Source: Areca catechu (lineage: Eukaryota > Streptophyta > Magnoliopsida > Arecales > Arecaceae). From it: 64,000 bases of DNA. A program made the position numbers and the translations under genes. Within the stretch, counting starts at the first letter, position 1. Every line of letters begins with the position of its first letter. Below the pieces are notes generated by a model. It was not told where the DNA came from. It did not search any database and saw only the letters and a list, made by a program, of their open reading frames with translations. Shown piece by piece: positions 43,665 through 55,343 of the stretch. The stretch covers positions 141,808,541 through 141,872,540 of the forward strand of contig CM038053.1 in the NCBI GenBank assembly GCA_021397845.1, in the 5' to 3' direction.

Positions 43665-46311
43665 TGTTGCCGATCCCGTCACCGTGGCCTGTAACTTCAG
43701 AACTAGTACCGGGCTCGGGCCATCTCGCCTCGAGGTCCCCGAGCTCCCGATTCTGCAAAACAAGGTCAGAAACCCTGGCCGGGGATCCCGGCGAGGGAGC
43801 TCCGACAGTCAAGTTAGAAAACGGCGAGATGGAACAGAATCTCTAAGGTGGGCCTCCAAAGGAGTCCCAGGCTCAGAGATGATCTCAGCAAAAGAGGTCT
43901 TTTGAAGAGTGGAAATCGGGCCGAGTTCCTTCACCGAGCTTGCGCCAAGGGACCCTTCTCGGGATCTTGGATCCTACTCTTGGTGCCTTTCTTTTTTCCA
44001 GCCTTTTTTCCCTTACCTGGTTGTCCGCTCTTCCCATCCTTTTATTCCATCACGCTGCCTCCGGCCTCCCGCCCTTGGGAGGCTCCCTCTTCGCTTTCAC
44101 CTCATTCTCTCTCTCTCTCTCTCTCTTTCGCCTTTCCCCTTTGGGTCCAGGAACCCGGTGGCCTCCTTGTCTTACTTGCCGAGCCCAGCGAGAAAAGGGT
44201 AGAGGGAGGACACCGGCCTGACCTTGGGCCGAGTGCGAGCGCTCTCCTTCCCAGGCGTTGACAACATCCGTTACTGGGTCCTTCTGCCAGGACTCCGCCT
44301 CTCGGCTGCAGAACCCGTCGGGCCGATGTAAATGAGGTTTCGCGCGTTACTACCGACCGTACCGGCGCTCCTCTCGAGGTGCGGCGCGTGCTACCCGAGT
44401 GGCGGTCTCGGAACTCGTGCCCCTCTTCCCGGCGGCCTCACCATGCAGGGCAGCCGGCTTCGGTCGAGGTGGACCCCTCCTGGGCGGACACCTGACGGAG
44501 CGGCAGAGGGGCGCTCAACTTCGGCCGAGGTGGACCCGTGTCCGGGCGCCACCTGGAGAAGGAGCAGGAAGGCCTGGCTCGACCTCGGCCGAGGTGGAAC
44601 CGCCTCTGGGCACTACCCGACGAGGGAGCAAGGGGCCGCCAGCTTCGGCCGAGGTGGACCCCTCCTGGGCGAACACCTGGCGGAGCGGCAGAGGGGCGCT
44701 CGACTTCGACCGAGGTGGACCCTTGTCCGGGTGCCACTTGGCGAAGGAGCAGGAAGGCCCGGCTCGACCTCGGCCGAGGTGGAACCGCCTCTGGGCACCA
44801 CCCGGCGAGGGAGCAAGGGGTCGCCGGCTTCGGCCGAGGTGGACCCCTCCTGGGTGGATACTTGGCGGAGTGGCAGAGGGGCGCTCGACTTCGGCCGAGG
44901 TGGACCCGTGTCCGGGCACCACCTGGCGAAGGAGCAGGAAGGCCCGGCTCGACCTCGGCCGAGGTGGAACCGTCTCTAGGCGCCACCCGGCGAGGGAGCA
45001 CGGGGCCGCCGGCTTCGGCCGAGGTGGACCCTTCCTGGGCGGACACCTGGCGGAGCGGCAGAGGGGCGCTCGACTTCGGCCGAGGTGGACCCGTGTCCGG
45101 GCGCCACCTGGCAAAGGAGCAGGAAGGCCCGGCTCGACCTCGGCCGAGGTGGAATCGCCTCTGGGCACCACCCGGCGAGAAAGCAAGGGGCCGCCGGCTT
45201 CGGCCGAGGTGGACCCCTCTTGGGCGGACACCTGGCGGAGCGGCAAAGGGGCGCTCAACTTCGGCCGAGGTGGACCCGTGTCCGGGCGCCACCTGGCGAA
45301 GGAGCAGGAAGGCCCGGCTCGATCTCGGCCGAGGTGGAACCGTCTCTGGGCGCCACCTGGCGAGGGAGCAAGGGGCCGCCGGCTTCGGCTGAGGTGGACC
45401 CCTCCTGGGCGGACACCTGGCGGAGCGGCAGAGGGGCGCTCGACTTCGACCGAGGTGGACCCGTGTCCGGGCGCCACCTGGCGAAGGAGCAAGAAGGCCC
45501 GGCTCGACCTCGGCCGAGGTGGAACCGTCTCTGGGTACCACCTGGCGAGGGAATAAGGGGCTGCCGGCTTCGGCCGAGGTGGACCCCTCCCGGGCGGACA
45601 CCTGGCGGAGTGGCAGAGGAGCGCTCGACTTCGGCCGAGGTGGACCCGTGTCCGGGCGCCACCTAGCGAAGGAGCAGGAAGGCCCGGCTCGACCTCGGCC
45701 GAGGTGGAACTGTCTCTAGGCACCACCCGGCGAGGGAGCAAGGGGCCGCCGGCTTCGACCGAGGTGGACCCCTCCTGAGTGGACATCTGGCGGAGTGGCA
45801 GAGGGGCGCTCGACTTCGGCCGAGGTGGACCCGTGTCCGGGCGCCACCTGGTGAAGGAGCAGGAAGGCCCGGCTCGACCTCGGCCGAGGTGGAACCACCT
45901 CTGGGCGCCACCCGGCGAGGGAGCAAGGGACCGCCGGCTTCGGCCGAGGTGGACCCCTCCTGGGCGGACACCTGGCGGAGCGGAAGAGGGGCGCTTGACT
46001 TCGGCTGAGGTGGACCCGTGTCCGGGCACCACCTGGCGAAGGAGCAGGAAGGCCTGGCTCGACCTCGGCCGAGTTGGACCCATGTCCGGGCGCCACCTGG
46101 CGAAGGAGCAGGAAGGCCCGGCTCGACCTCGACCGAGGTGGAACCGTCTTTGGGCACCACCCGGCCAGGGAGCAAGGGACCGCCGGTTTCGGTCGAGGTG
46201 GAGCCACATCCGACCTTGCTGGACCGTTCTCGCACTACTTAAAAATTCACGTGGTTCGGATCATGCCCGGCAGAATCTGAGACACGCCACGTCATCGTAA
46301 CGGCTGTATCA
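43665..46311 (-). repeat. 5' LTR of Tat element (2647 bp)
   Basis: Starts TGTTGCCGATCCCG and ends GCTGTATCA on the + strand, followed by the ATTTT target duplication. It is 44 bp longer than its partner because of array differences and keeps the CGG form of the repeats more often. Transcription from it would run away from the PPR gene. All frames at 43684-46300 are repeat artefacts, including 564 codons at 44515-46209 (-) and 385 codons at 44399-45556 (+). Confidence 0.92.
44450..46205. repeat. GC-rich ~184-bp tandem array in 5' LTR
   Basis: About nine units; the junction GGCTTCGGCCGAGG occurs near 44457, 44641, 44825, 45010, 45195, 45378, 45562, 45750 and 45934, i.e. every 182-188 bp. Each unit contains three TCGGCCGAGGTGGA cores about 61 bp apart; the form ACCTCGGCCGAGGT is a 14-bp perfect palindrome. 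CpG content is very high. Confidence 0.92.
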
Positions 46312-46830
46312 ATTTTAAACTATTTTTATTTATTTTTTAATTTTATTGAATATAATTTTTTTTTAAAATTTTTTTGATTGGATTTGAATTAAAAAAAAAA
46401 AAGAAAAAAAGAAAAAAAGAAGAAAAGAGGAATGGACACGGTAAGTATAGCAAAAACTAAAAGCAAGAAGTAATTGCGTGGTAAAATTTTTTTTAAAAAA
46501 AATCTAAGGTTCGATGATCATTGATCGATTGGATCCTAGCAATGAATCCACCGCGTTTTTGCGATACCGCGGATTTTCCACAGCCGGAGGTTCTTCTTCT
46601 TCGACCAGACAAAAAGATCTCCTTCCTTTCCCCGCCCAATCCCCACCCCCTCCCCCAATTCTCGACGGACTGTTAGCTTCCCCTCCTCTCCGCCTCTTCC
46701 CCCAAATCTCTCCCATCTTTCGTTATAGTTTCTTTAGGGTTCTTTTATCGTGAGTTTGCTCGGTGCCGGGAAATGTCATCCGCGAAGGGAAAAGTTCGAT
46801 TCATCTGCGCTTGAGCTTAAGTCGGTCGCA
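46312..46830 (+). promoter_or_regulatory. Remaining PPR upstream region
   Basis: Contains the ATTTT target duplication (46312-46316), an AT-rich stretch, an A/G tract at 46388-46432, and from about 46500 a C/T-rich stretch that is probably 5' untranslated sequence. I see no convincing TATA box. At most 519 bp of original upstream DNA lies between the transposon and the start codon. Short open frames on both strands at 46504-46753 are not recognised. Confidence 0.5.
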
Positions 46831-48018
46831 ATGGAAATGGCAGCGAGGCTATTCTGTGAGCTCCCCCTCAGACCACCACCAACATCGCCTCCTCCTCCTA
46901 TCGGAGTTGCTTCCTTTCTCCACAAAAGTTGCCTGCTTCCTCGTAGACATTCGCGGTTCGGCGCTTGTATTGCGGCCTTGAGAGATCACCTTTTTCCCCT
47001 TTGCGAGGAAGAGGAGGGGCAGGAGCTCTCGTGGGAGTCGTACGACCGTTGGATCCAGGCCCTTTGCTCGAGGGGCCGCCTCGACCTGTCCCTGGACCTG
47101 CTGGCCCGGATGGAGGCTTCCGGGATGCGCCCCAGCGCCGCATCCTACGCCCGTCTCGTCCGCGCACTCGGGAGCGTCGGCCGGACTCTGGAGGCCGACG
47201 CCGTCTTCCGGGAGATGAAGTGGGCGGGTCTCCGCCCGGGCCTCAGGGACTACAACGCCCTCCTGCGGGCGTTCCTGAGGAAGGGGCAGCTGCGGCTCGC
47301 CGACTGCTTGCTGTTGGAGATGGGCGAGGAGGGCGTCGGCCGGAGCAGAGAGACCTACCTGCTGCTCCTCGACTCCTACATCCGCGCCGGGCGCCTCGAG
47401 GACACCTGGTGGGTGCTGGGAGAGATGAAGCGGATGGGAATCCCGCTCGACTCCCGCTCTTACAGCCTGGTCCTCAGGCTCTACAGGGACAACGGGATGT
47501 GGAAGAAAGCGATGGGCCTCGTGGTGGAGATGCGGGAGCTCGGGGTCGCGCCCGATGGGGGGATCTACAACGAGATCATCGAGACGTTCGGGAAGCACGG
47601 TCAGCTGGATGAGGCGGTGAAGGCGTTCGAGACTATGCTCGGCGAGGGTCTGAAGCCGGATATCGTCACTTGGAACGCTCTCATCCGGTGGCATTGCAAG
47701 GCCGGGCATCTCAAGCAGGCTCTCGAGTTCTTCGCCAAGATGCTGGAAGAGGGGTTGTACCCTGACCCCAAGATCTTCACCACCATCATCAGTCGCCTGG
47801 GGGAGCAGGGGAGGTGGGATGAGATCCGGAACATCTTCGAGAGCATGAAATGCAGGGGCTTTCGGAACAGTGTGTTCATATATGCTATCTTGGTGGATAT
47901 ATATGGCCACTACGGCATGTTTCAAGTTGCCGAGGAGTGTGTGGCATCTCTTAAAGCACAAGGTCTGCAGCTTTCAGCTAGTGTGTTCTGTGTACTGGCA
48001 AATGCTTATGCTCAACTG
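46831..48018 (+). CDS. P-class PPR protein, exon 1 of a partial gene
   Basis: RNA-binding pentatricopeptide repeat protein, a family that mostly acts in chloroplasts or mitochondria on processing, stability or translation of organelle transcripts. The ATG at 46831 is chosen because it starts a basic, Ser/Pro-rich, acid-poor N-terminus (MEMAARLFCELPLRPPPTSP, residues 1-50) that looks like a transit peptide; the frame is open further upstream to 46750. From residue 68 the protein is a string of exact 35-residue PPR motifs; the aromatic or hydrophobic position recurs at Y71, Y106, Y141, Y176, Y211, Y246, W281, F316, Y351 and F386. No E, DYW or SMR domain is visible so far. Exon 1 encodes 396 residues and ends in phase 0 at CAACTG before GTATGTCAG. 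GC content is high, as common for first exons of monocot genes. I cannot name the orthologue. The - strand frame opposite it (370 codons, 46849-47961) is a GC-driven shadow. Confidence 0.9.
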
Positions 48019-48149
48019 GTATGTCAGTCCTCTTTCTTTTTATATTCCTTTTTCTTTGATTGATTCAAGTCTGGCTGTGTGTTGCTTGTGATTCGTGTAA
48101 GATTACAGTTGCGCAATGGAAGGTTGGATTTCAAAATTTTTATTATTGA

Positions 48150-50463
48150 AATCCTAATTAACCAAAACTCTAATTTTAGGATCCCTTAATTATAACAATT
48201 AATTAGAACAATATCTAAGAAATTTAGAAAAACACCTGTAACATTAAATCCTAATATATTTTTAGTAACATGACCGCATATCCTCCAAAGATATTTATAT
48301 AGAAACTAGATCAAGAAATTGCTCCTTTAAGCTTATTTGCTGAAATTTTCCTTCCGATAGCTTTTCAGCCTTGCTAGGACCCATATTCTACTTAAGGATA
48401 CCTCTAGATCTCTCCAAAATCTCCTTTACTATTCTTTTATTCTTTCTAATTCTTTTTCTAAATCTTTTTCTTAAAATAACAGGCTTGTTTTAATCGTGAA
48501 AACTTGTTTTTACAAGGAAGGGAAGAAAACTATTTAAACAAAATTTGGATATCTCGGACTTTATCGCTAAGATCTATTTATAGTTTGAGAAGAGGCGTTA
48601 ATCACATCTATTCTCCACCATTTATCCGATATACAATGTATCAAATAAATCTTTTAAAGCAGGAGTCTGGTAGAAAAAATTGTGCGATGAAACAACACCG
48701 TATGGATACAGCATTTCGGAATTTCATGCACCAAAAGATATCTCTCACATCTCTTTAGAAAAAACAGATAATTAGCGCAATTCAAATGGGCGTGGACCTG
48801 GTCAGGTATCCCAAGTAGTGTGACATTTAGATAAACCTTTCAGAAAAAAAGGTGATAAACAATCGGAAGGACTCTAGGTCCTTTCTATGTGCACCATCCA
48901 ATTCATGCACACAAAAATTCATGCCATATTGATGAAATGTGCCAACATTTATCCATTTGATCAGTCAAATCTGATCCATATAGGACATGGAGGAAAGAGA
49001 GGAGTTTATCTTTATCCCAAATAAGTGATTAACCTACAATAGAACTCTTGGTCCTTTTGCATGCCACATTGTGCGCTGCTCATTCTAGCACCAATCAAGA
49101 GTCCCAAGCCCTTGGGACTCTTGCTATTTGGTGTGAATAAGGATTTTAGATGTCTAAATTGGCTGCTCCACTGAGGGCTCAATCTTATTTAAATTTTACT
49201 TAAATAAGTTAGCTCAAATAGCAAGCAAATAAATCCAATCTAATTAGGTTAGGAGTTAGACTAGTCAACATATGCTAACATGTCAATTAGCTAGTCAATT
49301 AGAATCCTATGATCTATTAAAAAATATATGTCTTTCTTGACCAATTTTTTAGCGTGTTTGACCTTTTGGGCTCTGCATCTAGCTAGCAGTAGGTCTAGGT
49401 TCATATTGACCTGGTTCGATTAGAACCCAGGTAATCGAATTATATCAAATTTATGTCAACTCATATTGTTAATTTAGAACTTCTTTCTAATTGACTCATG
49501 AATTAAATACTTTAATTCATGAAAACCTACAAGACATGATTGACATCTAGCAACATATCATGCTTATCAAGGAGATGAGAAATTTGATAAAAAAAATATT
49601 AAAATACTTTTCAGTGGTAAGTTACCATGCAATTCAATTCTTTGATTACCTTTTATTTTGATAAGTGATGGGTATGAAAATTTGTTAAATTCTAATATTT
49701 TAATCCTTCGAATATCAATCCAATAATGAATACTTGATTAATGGAAGATTATAAACCATTTATAATTTTTTTTACTTTGATCAAAGACTTCCTGAGTTAT
49801 CATATGATGAGATGACATGGAATAAGTTCTCTTATTACTAGGAATGATCGATTTTTTGTTGATCTACTTATAACCTTTATACACAATCCTCTATATCCAT
49901 GAACATTCCGTACATAATTTAGTCATGAACGAGTATAAACCAAAACATGGATTCATGTGCACAAGGTTCCATAGTGATCTTAGATTTAAGGATTACTTGT
50001 ATAACTCCCATTTAGAGAACCATCTTTTGACAAGTAAGATTCTATAACATGTTTTCATGGTGGATCAATTCAGTGAATCCATTTGTAAATGAACACTCAT
50101 ATCCTTGTATTAGTGTCTCTATATAAGTGGTTGTACGATCAACCACCCTTTTTATCAAGCATACATAGGATATGCTAGTCTTACCGGAATCATCGATCCC
50201 CAAATCGATGATTTTACGATTGAAAATGTTTTAGACTGGGATTTACAAGATTCCAGATCTCACTGTCATGAACCCATCATAATCCTAAATCCATTATCCT
50301 AATATATGAGATTCATTATAATTTTAAGACAAACAGTATAAGACAACAAATGATGAAATATAAATGTCTTTATTAATAAATGCTATACATGAGTTAGAAG
50401 AATTTATAGAAATGTTCCTATCACATATAAAATACGATTAGCTTGCAGAGTACAATTCTTTCA
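48150..50463 (-). mobile_element. Copia solo LTR inside PPR intron 1
   Basis: Aligns in order with 14540-16545 (the same landmark blocks) and ends ATTCTTTCA at 50463. Read on the - strand it begins TGAAAGAATTGTACTC, then GCAAGCTAATCG. No copia coding sequence accompanies it. The left edge may be TGAAATCCTAATTAACC near 48147; flanks ATTAT and ATTTG do not match, so the edge or the duplication is worn. The open frame at 48504-48758 is not a gene. Inserted antisense to the host gene. Confidence 0.65.
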
Positions 50464-52695
50464 ATTTGGAGCATTCAATACTTCGAGTTCATACTTTGTG
50501 CTTCGGAGGTAGAATCGAACGACCATTAAATTTGGGATCATCTGATACTTGTAGTTCTCTTTTGGCAGACAATGCAACACCCAAACCATTAAATTTGATA
50601 TTAGACTCATCAATTAGATCTCAAAGTCACTTCAAGTGCTTTTTCTATAATAGGCTTTGTTTTAGAGAAAGATGAATGGAACCACAAATTCGAATAAGTG
50701 AAAAATGGGTAGGAGGACGAGAGAAGAGTTAAGAAGAAATATAGAGAATCTACCATGAAAAACAAAGACTTGCATATATAAAATACCTGTGATTATCTTT
50801 CTCTGCTGCTGAAGTCAAAATGATCACCACCATGAACTTTGTAACTGCTATAAATTCAAACTTCTTACTTTAACAAGTTCTCGGCTTTATAAAATATATG
50901 CCAGTTCTTGTTTTTCTCTCATAAACTCAAGAAAAAATTAGGAGAGTAAAACACATCAGATGGCCTAGATTAGATAACATAAGTAACTAATAAAATTTTA
51001 ATACTGAAAACCCTTTTAGTAGACTTTTTCCTAGTTTCCCTCTTTGTTGTCTACCTTAGTATTTTATTTTTTTATCTTCTTTCCTTTGTTCATATTAGTC
51101 TTCCTTTTTCATGGGCTTGTTATACCAACATGTGACACCCCTCCCAATTAGGCTGATATTCAACTGTATTGTCATGCATAGATATTGGGTTTTGTTCCTT
51201 TTTCTTTAAGTTTAATTTTGAGATTATAGTAAAAGGCTGTACAATGGATGGTTATCTTTGAAGCACATGATGACAGTGTTGAGAAGGTCAGATTGCTCTT
51301 CTGGATTAAAATATTCCTAAGTTGTCCTCTTGCAAGTTCATTGGTTACTCTCTCACAATATAAAGGAGTCTCAATAGCCCAAGGCATCAATGTTAAATGT
51401 TTGTGGTTCTCATTTCTTGCTTTTCTTCATTTATTTAAAGGTATTGAAGAAGATACATGAATAGATGCTAAGATCTTTAAGGGTGGACCAAGGGGAACTT
51501 GTGTTTTGGAAATAATTTTTACACCAACAAGTTTGTTCTTTACTTGTGGTTTTCCAATAAGAAAGATAGGAGGCATCAAAGCATATTGAAGACAGGGATT
51601 ACATGAGGAACAGTGTGGAACTGTGAATCTACGAGGAATTCAGAATATCTCTATAACTTTGGTGCTGCTGCCCCTATAACTTTGGCACTGCCCCACTTAA
51701 TATCTGGCACTGGTTATTATACTTACGGTAGTGTTGCAGATTAAAGAAAGGCTTATTTATCACTTAGTGGATGACCCTTGGTGCATTGCTTTCCTTTGGC
51801 AGCCTTACATGTCTGCAGTTCCTTGTATATTTGTCCATCAATGCATTTTCTCTGATTAAAAGATAAAGCCTTATTATTTTGTAAATATTTCTTCACTAGT
51901 TATACTTGTCTCCTATACCACAACCACAAAATGTTTGTGCTTTTCTTATTTGTAATATTGACCTTTTAAAAGTTTCCAATTACTAAATCATTCTTCATCT
52001 ATATGGTCCCACACTGACTCCAACATCAGGCTACAAGGTTTTGAACATGGACTTTTTGAGGTCATTTGTTTCCCTGTAAGGGGAGAACATGTGGGAAGTG
52101 CTGCTCTTAGCAATTTGGTGGTGTGTGTGAAATGAAGTAGTGAACACCCTATTGAAACAGTTCTTCTATGGTTTCACCAATACCATCAGTAAGATCTGTG
52201 TTTTTGAATGGATTGGACATTCATTTTGTTGGCTGATACCATTATCCTTTGCATTCCATCTTATACAGAAGTTTGAAAAGGAGTTTATGTCTCTCACTTT
52301 GAACTAGAGCAATAATTATTTTCTGCATATAACTAGATTTATGGTGTACATAATTTTGCTCTAAACAGTCTAACATATCCAACAATTAACTTCGCAATGT
52401 GTCTATGCATGATACGTGGGACATGTATTTCCCATCAAATGATGATCTATGCTTACAAGCAATAAAGTCTATTAGTATTCTGATCTAGGTTCTTATTCTA
52501 ATTATCTTATTGCATTGCTTTGACATATACTTTTACAGAGTAATATGAATAACTGCACTCCTTGTAAGATATTTTTTGGCAGAATTGATTTAAAAATATC
52601 CTTACCTTATAATAATTTTAAAATTCTCTCTCTCTCTCTCTCTCTCTGAACTACGTATTTTTATAACTCAGTTATTTGCATATCCTTTTGTCTAG
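50464..52695 (+). other. Rest of PPR intron 1, no gene seen
   Basis: AT-rich intron sequence. The short frames at 50466-51460 are unrecognised. A (TC)n microsatellite lies at 52625-52647, just upstream of the exon 2 acceptor, and may add to its pyrimidine-rich context. Confidence 0.6.
52625..52647 (+). repeat. (TC)n microsatellite near exon 2 acceptor
   Basis: About eleven TC units, ending 49 bp before exon 2. Likely polymorphic in length. Confidence 0.85.
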
Positions 52696-52848
52696 GGGTT
52701 GTGGGAACAAACAATAAAAGTACTAAGAATGATGGAAGAAGAAGGGATTGAACCAAATCTTATAATGCTGAACTTGTTGATCAATGCATTTGGCATTGTT
52801 GGAAGGCATTTGGAGGCACTGGCAGTTTTTGAACATATCAAGGACAGT
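52696..52848 (+). CDS. PPR gene, exon 2
   Basis: Encodes residues 397-447 (GLWEQTIKVLRMMEEEGIEP, then NLIMLNLLINAFGIVGRHLE). It begins after a TTTTGTCTAG acceptor and ends at GACAGT before GTAAGTAAT, phase 0 on both sides. It completes the motif begun at the end of exon 1 and adds the next one in exact 35-residue register, which supports the splice choice. Intron 1 (48019-52695) is 4.7 kb and contains a copia solo LTR. Confidence 0.9.
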
Positions 52849-52977
52849 GTAAGTAATTTTAGTATAAAAGGAGCTGAATTTCTTTATAGTTGTCTTCTCC
52901 TTTTTTTCTTCAATTGGTTTATTTTTCTCTTTGATTATTCTTATCATTACTAACCTCACAAATACGACTTTCTGTAG

Positions 52978-53049
52978 GGCATTAGTCCAGATGTGGTTAC
53001 TTATAGTACTTTGATGAAGGCATTCATGAGAGCAAAAAAATATGATCAG
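52978..53049 (+). CDS. PPR gene, exon 3
   Basis: Encodes residues 448-471 (GISPDVVTYSTLMKAFMRAK, then KYDQ), after TTTCTGTAG and before GTCAGATTTG, phase 0 at both ends. It starts the twelfth PPR motif (Y456). No further exon is visible before the transposons at 53.8 kb, so the last exon or exons must lie beyond 64.0 kb, making intron 3 at least 10.9 kb, unless the gene was broken by the insertion. Confidence 0.88.
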
Positions 53050-53791
53050 GTCAGATTTGTTTGATAGTTAAACAGCTGCCATTAATTTTGAGGTATTGGT
53101 TGATGCTTAACCTTAATATTTATATTTCAATAATCTACAGAAACATGCCATGCTTTTTGGTTCCATTAATAAATCAGTCAGAGAAGTAATTATGTAAATT
53201 AGCAAATGCCTGCTCATATCTGAATGAAGAAAGGAACATAATAAAGGTAGTATCTCTCTCAGGGAAGTAATAAAAATAAAGGGGAAAAAAGAGAATAGAT
53301 TCTTGAAGGAAGAGTTAGGGATAAAAAGAAATAGAGTGGAGCTGTTGGAGGGCTGGGATCCATGGTGGAGCGCTTTAATGGATGTTAGCAAAATTAAAGG
53401 GACATATTCTTGGAAGGTTTCTCACCTACCACATAAAAAATAAAATAAAATAAAAGATAGAGTTGAAGGAAGCATGGGGTCCAGTTGCAGTGGAATTTTG
53501 AGAGTGAAGATAAAGCCCCCAAAGTTTGAATGATAATAGTAGAATTTTTTTTTCTCTACTGTAGAACAAAAAGGTGGATTTAAAAAGAAAATTATTTTCC
53601 ACTGTAGTTGACTAGCATTCAACTTCATTAATTTCATATGTTTGATCTAGAGGCTAGTGTTGCCTGGACACCTGGCATGGGTGCCAAGCAGCTAAGCCTG
53701 CTTTGGCATTGGATATGCTAGCCTACAAAAATCTAGGCATAGTAATGCAGAATGGTATGCTATATAACAAATAAATTAACAGAATAACCAT
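53050..53791 (+). other. Start of PPR intron 3
   Basis: AT-rich intron sequence between exon 3 and the Tat fragment. No PPR-like coding sequence in any frame; the - frames at 53113-53391 and 53422-53637 are low complexity. Confidence 0.6.
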
Positions 53792-54779
53792 TGTTGCCGC
53801 CAAGATCGTCGTGGCTTGTAGCTCTGACGCGTCGGGTTCTAACTGGGTGCTCGTCCTTTTGCTTTGCGGTCGGCTCACTCGTCCGAAGGTCCTGCAAGAC
53901 AGAGAAGACCTGGTTCGAGGATTCCGGCGAGGACACTCCGACGATCAAGTCAGTGAGGCGATCGAGGGGAACAGAACCTCTCTGGCAGAGAGCTTGGGGG
54001 ACTCTGCATCAAGAGGGTAATAAGAATTCTATGAAAGAAGATAATCGAGAACAGAAAGCGTGTCTGTTACTTACCTCCACTTACCTTCCCTTGCGGGTCT
54101 TATATAGATGAATGGCTTTTGTCGGTTTCCAGGTCCTTTTTGGAGAAGGCTTTCTGTTATTTGCTGTCGCCTCCCTGTCGGGTCGGTTTTCTGCTGAGCC
54201 TTGAGCCACGACGGGATATTGCCATTTTAGGAGGAACTGTTGGAGTGCCATAGGACCTAGAACCCGAGTGGGATATCCTTCTTAGGAAGGTTCAGGCATC
54301 CTGTAGTGGAAGTTGCAGTCTCCCAGTCGTGCGGTCGTCGACGTTGTGGCACACTGCAAGGCTGGGAGCCTGATGGCGCTTAGATCGTGTGCAAGGTGTG
54401 TCGCAGGACCTGCGTTCATGGCAGGGCATGCACCACCTCTCGGGGGCTGTGGGTGATCAGGTTCTCCCTTGTCACAATTTTAAACTTCTGTTTCCTTTAT
54501 CCTTATGCCTTTGGCGGGAACTTGGATCTTCATGGGATGGGGGGAGCTGATCTTGGCAGAAGGGCCCCCCTGGCAGTGCGAGCTCGACCCTGGCCAGGAG
54601 CCGGCCTCAGACGGGGGCTCTCCCAATGAGCCCGGCCTCGGCTGGGAGTTGACCTTAGACGGGGGGCTCGTTCAATGAGCCCGGCCTTGGCTGGGAGCTT
54701 GATCACCATGCCCAGATGGCGGGCGTATTGCCTGGGTGGCTCTCAGCAGGGGCTCCACGTCAGCGGGTGTACCCCATCA
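53792..54779 (-). repeat. 3' LTR of second Tat element
   Basis: Begins TGTTGCCGCCAAGATCG and probably ends GTGTACCCCATCA; on the - strand it would start TGATGGGGTACACCC and be preceded by GAGTGGAGGGCATC, a plausible polypurine tract. A TATA box lies inside. Its opening matches the Tat LTR at 31941 only in the first bases (TGTTGCCG), so it is a different family of the same lineage. Contains short repeats AATGAGCCCGGCCT near 54625 and 54675. Confidence 0.6.
54099..54106 (-). promoter_or_regulatory. TATA box in second Tat LTR
   Basis: TATATAAG on the - strand followed by ACCCGCAAGGG, correctly placed and oriented for an LTR promoter transcribing the - strand. Confidence 0.6.
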
Positions 54780-55343
54780 GATGCCCTCCACTCTCGAGCT
54801 CGGAGAACGAAGTGGTGCTCCGGGTGATGGAAGTAATGGTCATGCTGATGTGGAGGGGGCGTACCTCTGGCACCATCAATGCCTTATGTGTTGGCATTCC
54901 GGAAATTGAGTCTCCGTGCTAATTGGGTGACGCCACATCACTTTTCTCTAGAGTGACCATAATTATTGCATCAAGCTCGAGGGGATCGCCTCCGATTCGG
55001 GATATCGCCCCCAATACATGGAATTCCTTGATTGGCCTGGGGAAGGATGTGGCGCACGTCTTCAGTAGGTACGAGGCGATAGGGCTCCTTGTCATTTTGA
55101 AAAAGGGTCATCTCTCTATTTCTCGAGGGTTTTCTCAGGCGGCAGGAAGGCGGAACTTCTTTCTCAAAGCGATCCTCTTGCGCTTTCTCAGGCTAGATTA
55201 CAAAGTTCCAGCAGGTTGGGCTTCTTCCTTCCCCTCCTTTCTTCTCCTTGCCCCCTTCTTTGTGTTGGAGGGGTACCTTGCTAGGCCCTTTAGGTCCTTC
55301 CTTTTGTTCATCTTCCATTGCTTTCGACGAGTCCTTCCGGCAG

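Larger units (their letters stand above)
31941..46311 (-). mobile_element. Complete Ty3/gypsy Tat-type retrotransposon, 14.4 kb
   Basis: Two LTRs (31941-34543, 43665-46311), each TG...CA on the - strand, bounded by a perfect 5-bp target duplication ATTTT (31936-31940 and 46312-46316). Order on the - strand: 5' LTR, primer-site region, gag, protease, RT, RNase H, a second RNase H, integrase, post-integrase tandem repeats, an antisense ORF, polypurine tract, 3' LTR. Two RNase H domains, a long post-integrase spacer and an antisense ORF are features of the Tat lineage (Tat/Grande/Retand/Ogre relatives). gag-pol carries 13 nonsense codons, so the element is dead as it stands although structurally whole. 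It inserted 519 bp upstream of the PPR start codon. Confidence 0.93.

Noticed and set aside
38472..43905. Many + strand ORFs across the gag-pol region
   Set aside because: They are antisense shadows; the - strand shows conserved gag, protease, RT, RNase H and integrase motifs in one frame.
44399..46209. 385-564-codon ORFs in the right-hand LTR
   Set aside because: Same repeat artefact; frames change with each 184-bp unit.
46849..47961. 370-codon - strand ORF opposite PPR exon 1
   Set aside because: The protein is low complexity, has no recognisable domain, and arises because the GC-rich PPR codons leave few stops on the opposite strand.
51172..51460. Overlapping ORFs in PPR intron 1 as an extra exon or copia remnant
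   Set aside because: No PPR-like sequence, no consistent splice sites and no clear transposon motif could be seen.
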